64,000 nt of DNA, taken from positions 21,491,233 to 21,555,232 of the forward strand of contig OW285188.1 in the NCBI GenBank assembly GCA_935421135.1, written 5' to 3'. Positions 9,801-22,827 of the stretch are shown here, in pieces. The notes below the pieces were generated by a model that saw nothing but the letters and a program-made list of their open reading frames with translations, was not told where the DNA came from and made no database searches. The position numbers and the translations under genes were made by a program. Within the stretch, counting starts at the first letter, position 1. Every line of letters starts with the position of its first letter. The DNA comes from Bugulina stolonifera. Taxonomy: Eukaryota > Bryozoa > Gymnolaemata > Cheilostomatida > Bugulidae.

Positions 9801-12800
9801 TGCGAGTTACACGTAGGTGCGACAGTAGACACATTTATAGACATTCAAACCTTACGGTATGTCAAGTATTGTCTGAGCTTGTTCATTAGACAGAGTATAA
9901 TACGAGTATTTAATACACTGTACATACTTTATTCAAATGTATATGTGTATGTATATGTATATACATGATACACGTTTATGTCTACAAACATATATGCATG
10001 AAGCACGTGTACACCTGTATGTACATTTACCTACACATGTATATGCACTGTCTGTAATAGACGACTTACCAGTATATGCTTATCATCCTCAGAATCTATA
10101 GTTGGTTTTAATGCATCACATGAAGTTTCGAGTGACGTGGTAGTGTTAGTAGTTCCAGCAGGTTGACTAGAAGGTTCTATTGGTGGGTCTCTGTGTACTG
10201 GAGTGGTAGGCATAGTAACCTGCGTATTATGACCAGAGGCACAACTAGTGATATTGTCATCTGTAGGTGGAGACGATTCCTCCATTGCGTGATAAGTTCT
10301 TTGGGAACCTTCTTGGGTCGCTAGAATTTATCAGAATATAACAATATTGTACTCTGTACTTGTATGAATAAAGTTATAAACCACATGAAGAATTAATTGT
10401 ATGGTATAAACTTTACAGAAACTGCATCTACAGCTGTCACACGCATGTGCAAAGAATTTACATGCATATTGAAAGCGATTTGATGATATATAAAGTGTTG
10501 ATGTATCACAGGAAGCATACTGTATAAGTGTAAACAATCTGTAGATGGTAGTCAACACACCAGGTTGGTATCTCCCAGTTTTCCACTTACTATGTAAACC
10601 CACAGAGTCACTGTTCTCTGTGAGTTTATCATTACTTGATATAGTAGAGTTAGACTGAGATTCTGGATGCGGTAGAAGGTCTACATGGGCCCTCTTCTTG
10701 TCCTTTGGTAACATGTAATAATCCAGGCTATTCCCTATAAGAAGAGAATTGAGATCCATTTATCCATAAGACAAAGTAAAAAAACACAAATTCTATTTAC
10801 CTCACAATGTGCTCCTCATAAATTCAACATTATAATATAATACAATGTAACAAGTTGAAGTTTAAAGTTGTCCTCTCTCCATAAGCAAATATAAACAAGA
10901 GTGGACAATTACAAAATATGATAATGATATTTCTATGTTGGTGAAGACAACATACAAACAATAGAGATAGAAACTTACTGTTCTTTGCACTTTCTTCCTG
11001 TCTTAGCTTAGAATATATTCCTGATAAAGTTGGTTTCATGCAGCTTTTGTTCTCTGGATCCTGCAACACACAATGCAGTATAACTACACTGCTTGTGACG
11101 AAAGCTGCTTTAAGTTTAGCTGTTCTGAAATGGCACATTGGTTGAAAGAAAGAGATTTTAAATATTGATAAGAAAAGACTTTCTATTTGTATTTGATAGT
11201 ACCATTACATCACGCAATAATTATTATAAATAATCTTATTACAATCATATCAATTATATATAACATGTACTACAGTACATGTATGTCAACAGTTGTGATA
11301 AGAGCCCATAGAAAGAACCCTTGACACAGCATGCTGTGGGCATGCACGTGTTATGATAAATATTATGATATATACCGTATTTATATAAATGTGTATATTA
11401 TTATACAAATATACATGTACATACTACGCTCACCCCAACGCTGAAGGCTGTCTGTTGAGTTGTTACCACTTGCGGTACATTCTGTTGCGAATAGGTTAAA
11501 GCTTCTGGTTCCCAAAGAGTATTTAATGAACTCTATAAGCAAAAACAGTCAAGTGTGTCAAAGAGCCAATTTATAACCTCCCCTTAGAATAATTACCATG
11601 ACTTGTGTGCTGAGTAAAGCTCTAAGCTTCAAAATACTGCAAATCTGCAATAACAACCAGCATTCTTCTAAACTAAACCTATCCAATGAATAACATAATT
11701 TTTTCCTACCTTCCCTTCAATTATTTTGTTTCAAAAGTTTTCATGCAACACAAAACACTGTATTACATACAATTTACTAACTAATATGTTTGTAAACTAT
11801 TATGCTATAATTTTCTCCATTTATCACAGGAATGTTGGGTGTAGTGTACTAGTGGATACCTTGATTACTGCTAGGAGATAAGGCTCATAGTCTAGAAAGA
11901 CCTTCCGTTTATCAGGCGTAACGTTCACATCAACCGCCCCTGCATAAATATTTAACTAGTTTTAGTTCTAAAGCTAAATATTAACATGCCACCCTGTCTG
12001 TTGTAACTATATCATTACACTCTGAAGGATGATATGGTAAAATTTAAAATAAGTAAACCAATATATACAATATAAGCATTTACTAGTTAAATGATTATAA
12101 CGCATACCAGACTCACTAGTGTATACAAAGTCCGAACTGTCAAAATACATGTATCAAAGAAAACTAATAAAATCAATAGTGAAATTCTAAAATGAAATAT
12201 AACCACTCTAACTTTGACCATATTCAGAGGGAGACAACTCGCAACTATGGCAATTGTTTACTCCAAATATACATGCATTAGAGAGAAGGGTGTACAGACA
12301 TGCACGCAGAGACCCATACTGACAGGCACTGGCAGGTACTAACAGGTACATGTAGATTATATATGAGTAGAGTAAGCCCTACCAACCTTTCTCAACCTGT
12401 ATATTCAGGAACACACATGGATATTGGTGTTTATTATAGCTGTGATAGACCTCATTCACCAGCCTTGACAACTACAATAATACAAGAGCATATCTCTATG
12501 GGGATATATCATACTAGTTATACATGGGTATACATCATACCAGTTATACATGGGTATACATCATACTAGTTATACATAGGTATACATCATACCAGTTATA
12601 CATGGGTATATATTATCATACTAGTTATACATGGGTATATATCATACCAGTTATACATAGGTATATATCATACTAGTTATACATGGGTATATGTCATACC
12701 AGTTATACATAGGTATACATCATACTAGTTATACATGGGTATACATCATACTAGTTATACATGGGTATATATCATACTAGTTATACATGGGTATATATCA

Positions 12801-15800
12801 TACTAGTTATACATGGGGATACATCATACCAGTTATACATGGGTATACATCATACTAGTTATACATAGGTATACATCATACCAGTTATACATGGGTATAT
12901 ATTATCATACTAGTTATACATGGGTATATATCATACTAGTTATACATGGGTATACATCATACTAGTTATACATAGGTATACATCATACCAGTTATACATG
13001 GGTATATATCATACTAGTTATACATGGGTATATATCATACTAGTTATACATGGGTATATATCATACTAGTTATACATGGGGATACATCATACCAGTTATA
13101 CATGGGTATACATCATACTAGTTATACATAGGTATACATCATACCAGTTATACATGGGTATATATTATCATACTAGTTATACATGGGTATATATCATACT
13201 AGTTATACATGGGTATACATCATACTAGTTATACATAGGTATACATCATACCAGTTATACATGGGTATATATCATACTAGTTATACATGGGTATATATCA
13301 TACCAGTTATACATGGAGATATATCATACTAGTTATACACACGTCGTAACCATGTACTTATATGCTACTAATACCAATCACAACAGTAGTATATAGAGTA
13401 ATTCATATCCTGTTAAAACAAATAATCATTTCTTAAATGCAGTGTTGTATGCGCATGACATCAACAAACATTAATTAAAATCAGTAATTATCTTGGCATT
13501 GGTGTGTGTTGACTATGAGTGAGTGCATGTCCACTTTTGCATTTAGCACATACAATAGAAATCACCTTGTCAATATCACACGGTCTTCCATTAATATAAT
13601 AGTGTTGCCTGTCAATGCTACCCCTACCACAGCCGTGTTCACAGGATGACACATATCCAGTTATAGTAAATGTCTGCTCGTCCACATGTGTCTTACAGCC
13701 AAACTCCTCCAGATAGTCTGTGGATGGAACTTCCTGTACAAATTTCTTTAACGTGGTCAACTGCAGTAGGAAGGAGGTAAATAATTGTGCAAAATAATAT
13801 AAAAGTTGTACATTGGAGTTATCTGCTCAATATATCAAAAATTCATCTCAACTGACCACTCTTACTTGACCAGTAGTTTACCCACTGACCAATAGACCAT
13901 GACAACATAATATAATGAATACAGCACATGTTATATTATAATAAGTAAATTCGGTTTTTGAAGAAAAGTTAGTAAACTAGGCACTTCTAACCAGACTTGC
14001 TTTTATTGATGTAATGGAGGTTCATAAGCAAAGTATACACACGTTATACGTGTACATGTAACTATGTAATTTATAATATGTTATATACTATAGTGATAGT
14101 ATGGTACTTAATTACATGATAAAATATAGGCTTCACAATTAGTACTGCCACCTCTACTCTATGTAATGCACTGTATTACCAGTATCAAGAATAGAGGATA
14201 ACTCCTACACATATACAATATAATACATGTACAAGTATATGTACATGTAATAAACAGGGTTACATGAAAGTTTTACATTGGGAGTGCACATGATTTCACA
14301 AAAAGAAAAGATCTTAAAATATATAGACATGTACATGTAAATAGCCTAAACATCAGCAAACCATAGACATAAATACGTATATGTATATACCAACATACCT
14401 GCTTGCTTCCGTATACAGATGATATGTTCTCTAACAAGTTCATTGATCCATTGGTAGACAAAACTAAAGACCTCTTCCTGCATTAAACCATTAGACAAGA
14501 ACTGACATAATGCAACGACTATTACCAATACCATAACACATATATTAGTTCTATAATGGCCTGTGTGTGTGTGTAGGACTTAAAATACAAATGAATGGCT
14601 AATATTGGAAAAATCTCCTTCCAATTTTATGTGCTAGAAATGACATGAAAACATTTATAATAAATAACTTTCAGTACGAATGAGTCACAGAATTTATTTT
14701 CAAATTTGCATGATGTCTAACAAGAAATGTGATTTGTAGAAAATTTCTCAAATAGAATAAACTAGTGAGGGAAACCCACCCATCATCACCAGTACTGTTA
14801 TAGCATGATATCCTAACTCCAGTGCTAATAACGCAGTAGGCGTTGAGTAGAGCCACCATCTTGTGAAACTCCTTTTTTAGATTCCTGTGAAACTCTTTAT
14901 GTCTAACCGGCAGTGTGGAAAAGAGATTTTCTAGAGAGACGGTAGTCCCCACCTATTGAAAATGCAAGCAGATATCTAAGCTTCATCATGATTCTATGAA
15001 ATGAATATAGTGTTTTAGGGGTCTGGCCACATTACAGTGTCTTAATATTTGTGCTTTTTTATTATGCAATTGAATGTTAGTTTGACTAGGTGAGCATTTG
15101 GCTTTTAGTGAAAAACTGGAGCAAAATTCACTCCAAATTCGTCGTATGTTCCAGGTTTCGTACAGAACAGCATATCCAAATAAGTCTACTTGGTAAGTAG
15201 CTAATCAAAGGCTACATATATGCAGTATCACATGACCACTTACCTGCCTTGCCCGCAATGTCGTCTCAGTAATATGACCTTGATGATCATATGTAATGTT
15301 AGTAGCCACCTGAGCTCCTTCATGTCTAGTTGTTACACTGAGTCTGCTAAGGGCACAGAGAGAGCTCAATGCTTCACCTCTAAAGCCAAAGGTGTTGACA
15401 CCACATTCCAAATCTTCAAACTTTCTAATCTTGGAGGTGTGGTGCTTCAATGCTGTATGTAAGTTAGTATGCACATAGATATCTATTCATACACCTATGG
15501 TATGTGTACACCAACATACTATGTGCCTATATAATACATGTAAATATTTACTACATGTATATATTAATTAGTATGTATTGTAGTTTTATAGACACATGTA
15601 TCATGCATGTACACATGTGTATAAATGCAGAACTGTCAAATAGGTCTAATAAACTTGAACACCAGAGAGATACAATTCAGCTTTAGAACCAACCTGTTAT
15701 TGGGTATGAAATACAGCAGAACTATGAGTATATATATACTGTAATACTATGAAAACAGCATAGCATAAAAATGTGTCTGAATTTACCATATAAACTGTAT

Positions 15801-16424
15801 ATTTACAGTACATACACATGTACCATGTATCAATAGACGATGACATATTTTCTAAGAATAAGACATCTTACTTAAACCACTGAAGTTCTTCTCTTGTACA
15901 CCGTGTCCATTATCAGATACTTCTACTAATTTACTTCCATAGTCCCGTAATCTAATTTCTACAGCATTTAAAGATAATAACACAGTGATACACGCAGCTT
16001 TTACTTATCATTACTCAGGCAAATTCTTCAAACTTAGGGATCAACCCATGCTCTGTTCTCGGATATAATGTGTTCATATCACATGTAACCAATAATGCTT
16101 CCATATAATGTTCCTTACACACTTCATAGGTCACATGATTTTCATACACAGAAATGGATACAATCTACCATTCTCCCTTTAGATATAATCTCTCAGAGAT
16201 GGAGTTTGAGAAAACCTGTGGCCTTGACATTCACAGTCAATGACATAAAAACTTATGATTTCACTTGTCAAGTGTGTAGGTCTATAAGACAGCTTACCTA
16301 CATTAGTAGCACCTGCATCTACAGCATTTTCAACAAGCTCTTTAACAGCCACAGCTAGTGTTAACACAACTTGACCAGAACATATCTGATGGACAGTAGT
16401 AGGATCAATGACTTTTATATCCAT
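6834..16424 (-). CDS. PMS2: DNA mismatch repair endonuclease PMS2 (18 exons)
   Basis: Exons in transcript order: 16424-16298, 15958-15872, 15452-15244, 14952-14780, 14477-14399, 13760-13566, 12471-12387, 11939-11860, 11532-11434, 11060-10979, 10734-10591, 10320-10070, 9697-9510, 9348-9181, 8780-8611, 8146-8109, 7169-7029, 6899-6834. All phases agree and give about 793 aa (human 862). PMS2 pairs with MLH1 in MutL-alpha and nicks the discontinuous strand. GHKL ATPase motifs are intact: [13 protein letters not shown] (general base E29, N33), DNGHG and GFRGEALSS. The S5 segment has [11 protein letters not shown]. The C-terminal endonuclease motifs are all present: [25 protein letters not shown] and [10 protein letters not shown]. 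The middle linker (exons 9-12) is poorly conserved, as in the family. A large minisatellite sits in intron 6. Confidence 0.96.
12486..13340. repeat. 26-bp minisatellite (about 32 copies) with higher-order structure
   Basis: The unit is about TTATACATGGGTATACATCATACTAG, with variable positions (CTAG/CCAG, GGG/AGG, TACAT/TATAT). A longer variant carrying TATATTATCATAC recurs near 12608, 12897 and 13161. Those spacings are about 11 and 10 units, indicating amplification of multi-unit blocks. It occupies PMS2 intron 6, immediately upstream (in transcript sense) of the exon at 12471-12387. Every unit contains TACATG- and CTAG-type partial palindromes. There are no spacers, so it is not a CRISPR array. 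Confidence 0.95.
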
Positions 16425-19400
16425 AACAACTAGATGACAACCCTAAAATAAAAAGCTTCTGGTAAAAATACATGTGTACAGTAGCAGTGCTAATCATCAG
16501 CATGTTAAATCTACATAATGTTGCTGACATTGAATCCGAACACTACCACTAGTGGAAAGTAAGCAGACATTTTTGTAAATTAACATTTTTATATACATTC
16601 AAAATGAATGCATGCTACTGCCATTGAATATAGTTGCTCGGCCTAGTGTACTGATATCTGCTCGGCAGCATTTAGAAAGTAAAAGGTGAGTATTACGGAG
16701 CTGCAGCAGTTATAGACTGATGATGCCTTGCAATTTACTTTTACGGCATCATATGACTGTCAAAGCAGAGGTAAATCAAAATAAATGGTCAGCCCCAGTT
16801 GAGTGTCAAAAGAGTTCCAAGTACTCACTTTACAGAAAATTAGCGGCAGTTTAATGTTGGGGGGGGGGGGCAATGAGTAAAGCGCAGGTATCAAATTCAT
16901 TGTTTATAAAACTGATTATCATGTTAATTACCAGCTTTGACATTTAGCAGATTGGATAACTGAAGACTTTTGGTAAATGACCTGCACGAATAATTGCCTG
17001 ACGTAATAATCACCTAATAGGCCTACTATGTATACATAATAGTTGATGGGTGAATAGATCCATGATATAGAACTCATCCAGAACAGTGCCATACGGTTTA
17101 TAGCTAACCTAAGGGGGCGTACTGACAGTGTATCAGAGGCGAGAGATCAGTTAGAGATCTGGACCCTGGAAAATAGAAGAAAAAACCACCGCCTGTGTCT
17201 ACTAACCAGGATTCTTCAGAATGAAGAACAACAATCCACTCTATCCAGAGCATATGATGATATTGTAGGTGACAGAGAGATGGTAACAATGACCACTAGA
17301 GCAGCTGCCAGAGGAGAGCCAGACTCAATATCAGCCAAAAAATGTATTTACCACTCTAGTTTCCTGCCACGAACAATTCGTGAGATAAGATGAGAAACCG
17401 ACCTCCAATCCTAAACAGTGATATACTGTAAAAATTGCAGACCCCCTAGTCCAAAAATAGTTAAAACTAGAGGCTTCCTTATAGATTTACATGAAATTGC
17501 TGGCAGAGTCTTACCTCATCTGAGGTAAATTCTGAGGTAAATGTATTGATGTGGCAGTCAAGGTAGCATTCAGAGGGAGATCACAGCATTTGCATAGCGA
17601 GAGAATAAAATTTGTTTAATATAATATGATATGGATATTTTAATTTTTATTGATTTCAAACTAATTTTTGTAAAGATCTACTTTAATGTTATTTCAATCT
17701 TTCGGTCAATTGCAATTTGGATTTATTTAAAATGATAGTTAAAAACACAATTACAATTAAAAGTTCAAGTTGGATAGTAAAAAAAGCAAAATATTTTTAT
17801 CAAACTACATTACACATGTAAATACAAATAAATTTTTACAAAATTAAAATACCACCCAAGTTTGATTTTTAAAATAAAACCTACTACAGTACATTTTATG
17901 ATTATATTTATTATCATTATGATAAGATAATCATAATCATATCATTATTTATCTGGTTATTATCCCATGCTTTTTCATTGAACTGCTTCATGTAGCTGCA
18001 AAGCGGGTGAGCATAATTGATTTTCAAACATTTGTATTATGAAACGACATTTACTAATTGAAATCACACAGATCAACCACATGTACAGTAACTACTAACG
18101 GCTGCCCTATGAAATACTAAATAAAATAAACATTGATTTGTGAATCAAATTCCCCACTTCTGGTGAAACCGGAAACCAATAGTTGACGGTTCAAAGTGAC
18201 TCGTTACACCTTTGATAATAATTTATCGGACGCTTAGCAACGACGGCAGAACCATAGAATTATAGATAACTCTATGGGCAGAATAGATCAGTATTTATCG
18301 GGATATCATAATAGATTAGGATCCTAACCTTGGTGCGTGTATGTGCATAGTAATTTCATATAAACCCCATAACTGCAATATCCTAAAGAGTCAGGACGTT
18401 AGGTTTTGCGGCAACAATAAAATTGCCATTTGTTGCTAAATCGTTGTTACTGTCGATCACCAGAAGAGAATGGAATTTACAAGAACTTGGTTCAATCAGT
18501 ATATTGGAGGCAAAATTAGGCCCTTTAAAGACACGAGAAGCCGCATTCCTGTTCTGGGGCCATAAGTTAATGGCCACATTACGTGGCTACCATTTGAGGA
18601 CCAATTATTAAATGGTTCAAACTGTGACTCAAGTGTGGTTGGGTTGCCGAAAGTTCTCTGGACTAATCTATTGGGACTTGAATAAATTTGGATGCAACCA
18701 CTGGTTCAGTCGTTTTAGATTAACGTAAGTTTTAGTTTGTGTTTTGTAGCTGAAGTTAATCTAAAATGTCAAGGAAGGTAAAGTCAGTGGTCAGTGCAAT
18801 GCAATGTAATCATTCATTAAATTAGCCTAATGATTAGTACTAAACACTATGTTAATATTGTATATTTATACATTAATTGATAGTATCAATCATTATCTCA
18901 TTATGTTTATGACCACATGATTATAATAATCATATTGTTATTGATATTATTTTTATTAAATGCTACAAATATAATTTATAACAGTAATATGCCTAATAAT
19001 AAATAATTACTACAGACAATTGTAATATCAGAATCAGTGTCATGTCATCCAATGATTAATATTGGCTGGCTATATTCTAACGTTACCATGTGAGAACTTC
19101 TGAGTTGCACGGATGTTACTATTGTGTAAACTCATTATGGCATAAACATAACATTACATAAACATACATGCAGTGTTAGGAATGAGAGTGCTCAGAGGTT
19201 GACCTCTGAACTCAAGTTTATACACCTAAACCAGCATTACTTTGCAATTGCAGATTCGGTGTACCCACCTAGTTTGTTACACTTCTATTAGAAGCATAGG
19301 CTACTTGCCAAGTTATTGCTGCTTCAAATGGGGAAGATTAGGGCGCATGAAGGGGCCACCCATGCAGGAAAATTTTTTAAATCTACCCACATAGGCCTAT

Positions 19401-22400
19401 CTTAGCACAATCCTATCACTATCCCTAATACTCTTTATCATTCGTAATATTAGGCAGCTGATCTTAGGAAATTGTGCGGCTGCCTCATTCTGACATGTTT
19501 AAATGTGCTTTCTAACAACATGTTCCATGGGCCACGGAAACGCCTCTGTAGCAACTATTGGGATTGTGAAACACAATCGCTTTGCCCATTGGGATTATAC
19601 TTATTGGATTGCTTAGCCTTTATGCTAGAAGCCATAAATTTAGTAAAGTCTGGAGGAAATAGGGAGCTTTTCGCAAAGTAAGGGGGTTTCAAAATCTGGA
19701 ACATCCCGCCTAAATCAGGAGACTTAGCAAGTATGATAAGATTAGAAGCCTTCTAACATTGCATACATTAGTATCGGTTTATGCGCCCTTCTCTGTGCCC
19801 CACTGAGATTTCGGAAACCATTTCTAAGTTACATGTATCTGGTCAAAACTGATGTTACCAGGCCATTTTCAAAATTTGTTGACAACTAATACTTATACAA
19901 GAAAGGTGTTGAATAGACCACCAAGACTAACATGACGCTTGTACCATCTACATACATTTAGGCCTATTAATGTACCTAGGCATCAACTTATACATACTAA
20001 TACTAACTTTATTAGAATACACTTTGTATTTATACATGTATGACTAGCACTGCTAGAACAGAAGACATATCACCATGCTGGGTCCTGATTCATGAAGAAG
20101 TCTTGAAACATTATAAATCATTATTGCTGCCTGTTTTACCCTTAAGTTAACAGCTAGATATAATACAGCACTCTCATACAAGTGGATGTTAATTCAGCTT
20201 GTGTGTAGCTATAATACATGTATTTATATTGTGGCAAATAGCACATATATTATCATAATGTTTATCTGTCTAGCGAGGGTGTGTAAAACGTTCAATATAC
20301 ATGTATGCATATAATCTACATAGGCCTGTGTAGCCAATACAAAGTGGCGTTTGTTATTGTGGAAAATTTGCAGCATTAAATGTATAGCCAATGCGTTCTA
20401 TGGGAGTGTACATTAATATACACATGCATAATATAATTATAGTATATCAGATTATTGCTTTTGGAAACTTCAATTCCACAGAACAGTTGAGAATGGTAAA
20501 AATCTTAAACTGTAGCTCTCAATCTGACAGACCTTGGAAACTTGACAACATCGGAATTGCACACTTATGTCAATTGACGTGATGACAGCATATCGTAGTA
20601 AAATACTCTCATGTTTTCATTTCAAGGGAACGTTATATATATATTAGAATGTCCACTATATAATACAATATAAACCTTGAGATATTTCTTAGAATATTGT
20701 TAATAGCATTGGTGTGTCTTGAGAATCGGTTTCTTGCCTACTGTGAGAAACCCTGCCAATTGGCTACTTTTTCAAAACAAGCCACTTGATTAGAATATAC
20801 AGCATGATTACACTACTTGTCGGAAATATGAGCAGAACCCTATCCTATGCATCCCCACCATTTGTATTTTTTCAATATAAATTATTTTTTGTGCCAAATT
20901 TATCAAAAGCTATCATTATCATAAATCGTAAAACCGGTGATGTGTAATATAAAAAGGTTTCAGCAGTTTTATAAAACATTGTCGCGATTATCAGCTGCAC
21001 AAATACGACCTATTAATGGTATTATTATTGGATTTTTGCTGCTACAAAGTTTTTAGTAGTGTGCTATTTTTATTAATGAAATCTTATACAGTAATCAATA
21101 TAAAACTATGAAATCTGAACTTGTTAACTCTAATATTAGCAAAATATCGTCAACACTCGAGACTTCATTTTGTTGTTTTATTGACAACTGGAGGCTATGA
21201 TGCTGGAACAGTTTTTCTGAACTCATTGTGAAAATGTTGTCATAATTTATTATAATCCGTAATTTATTATAATGCGCAAAAAAACACTAGACCTGTCCTC
21301 CTATTTATTATCAAAATACATAATTTTAAATGCAGATAGGTCAAAACCTGGAAGTAATTTCAAAGTGTATATGAGAAGAATTAGCCCATACTATCAGTTC
21401 CTAGAATGAGCTCTACAAAAAGTTGCCTAATCACCTGTCCATTATTATTAAATATGTAAATGTGAAAATATTGTCATACACAACTATTAAAATTTACCTT
21501 TGACAACTATTATAATAGTTTTATTGGCCGTTTTGATGACAGTTTCATGAAATTTGAAACTGAAGCGCTTTATTTTTCATTGCATCATACTTTTTCTGTT
21601 TTTTTAAAGAAAGTCTGAATTCTATATCTTTAATTAAATTGTATGTATATTTTCGTTTAAATTAACATTGTTTTTGTTTATGGGTGGTATTAATTTCAAT
21701 TAATACAATGTGTATATTAATATCATATCATGAATTGCACTTTTCAAATGACTTGCTGTTGTCAGTAGTGTAGTGCATGGAAGTAATTACAAAGTGTCGG
21801 TGGCAAAAACATATGCTTATATGCAGCAGTTCTTTGAATGCTCTCTAATTCAAATTTCATACATTGTAATTACCTGTACATTGGCATTAAATATGTAAAT
21901 GTCATAGAAAATCATTTTGCTAGTGCAATTAGGAAAACTTTTGGGCGGCACACCCTTTCTTGCACTATTAAAGAGAGAGAATTTGAGTTGAATTGCCCAG
22001 TTACGCAGTTGACTCGTCTTAGGTAACATTGGATCTACCCTTCCTCTGTATAACCGGTTTTTTAATGCATATTTTATGTACTTGTCTTGTCACTCTGCGA
22101 TATATTTTATTCACATATTATTATTACAATTTCAGTTAGATTTTTAATGGCTATCTCCTGCATGCTGTAAATTTACTGCAACTTTTATTTGCAATAGATA
22201 GGTAAAATTTCAAAGTTCTAAACGCTTATAAATTGTGAGAAAAGTGGTATATACTACGTTTTCATTTGCGAAGAATTTATTTATAAGTAGCCAAGCATTT
22301 TTTCACTAGCTTTTTCGTCACATTTTCCCTAATTAGTGAATTTATTTGTGCAAAGTAAAAATTCTAAGTAAAAAGTGTTTCATTTTGTTTGCAACATTCG

Positions 22401-22827
22401 CTACTGTTTGACTTCCACTGCCTTTCAAATGACATAAGATTTCAATACCTTACAAATTATATTTGATGACAATTTACTTCAAATTCTGTATCATATGTTA
22501 ATGCTGACAATATTTGTAATTGTAGGACGGATTTGGTTAGACTATATACAGCATAGTAATTACGAGACGTCCTCATGGGAGTTGAATCTACAGCATTTCG
22601 TGCAGTTCATCCTGATTATTATGCAAATTGAAATTGCTAAAGACGAAGTTCTTCATCCCCCGTAATTAGCCAAAGAACTGTACAATTATTTATTTTAAAA
22701 TTATCTGTATTAGTAAAAGAGCTAACAGTTGCAGGTTCTAATCATTTGGGAATTTTAACTCGAGGTAAATTGCCTTCGATTAATCTCATGCTTCACATTA
22801 CTATTCGACTCAACTTTAGTCATCATA
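16425..22827. other. Gene-poor intergenic region between PMS2 and TRPM starts
   Basis: This 6.4-kb AT-rich region separates two divergent genes and must contain both promoters. It includes a 12-G run (16859-16870), a LINE remnant (17058-17393) and a diverged repeat (about 21350 and 21779). Short frames, for example 18423-18611, 19472-19681, 20391-20582 and 21838-22026, show no recognisable domains and no paired splice signals. I see no RNA gene here. Confidence 0.5.
17058..17393 (+). pseudogene. Non-LTR retrotransposon reverse-transcriptase C-terminal remnant
   Basis: A stop-to-stop frame of 111 codons without an ATG near its start. It reads ELIQNSAIRFIANLRGRTDS, then RRKNHRLCLLTRILQNE, and closes with SSFLPRTIREIR and TGA. 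This is the thumb/tail signature of LINE polymerases: a QN-AxRF start, a RR-x-x-x-RL-L-RIL helix and a terminal SFFPRTIRxW-like motif. The catalytic palm and the endonuclease are absent upstream, so this is a 5'-truncated insertion whose residual frame happens to be intact. The element family (CR1/L2/jockey-like) cannot be decided. Confidence 0.75.

Noticed and set aside
12486..13340. CRISPR-like array
   Set aside because: The units are directly adjacent with no unique spacers, and the surroundings are a eukaryotic gene intron.
13488..13565. Extension of the PMS2 exon to the end of the open frame
   Set aside because: The tail ([13 protein letters not shown]) does not match the family. A GTGATT donor after RPCDIDK joins perfectly to [10 protein letters not shown].
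18383..18611. Overlapping frames on both strands upstream of TRPM
   Set aside because: No similarity recognised, no splice partners, and mutual overlap on opposite strands.
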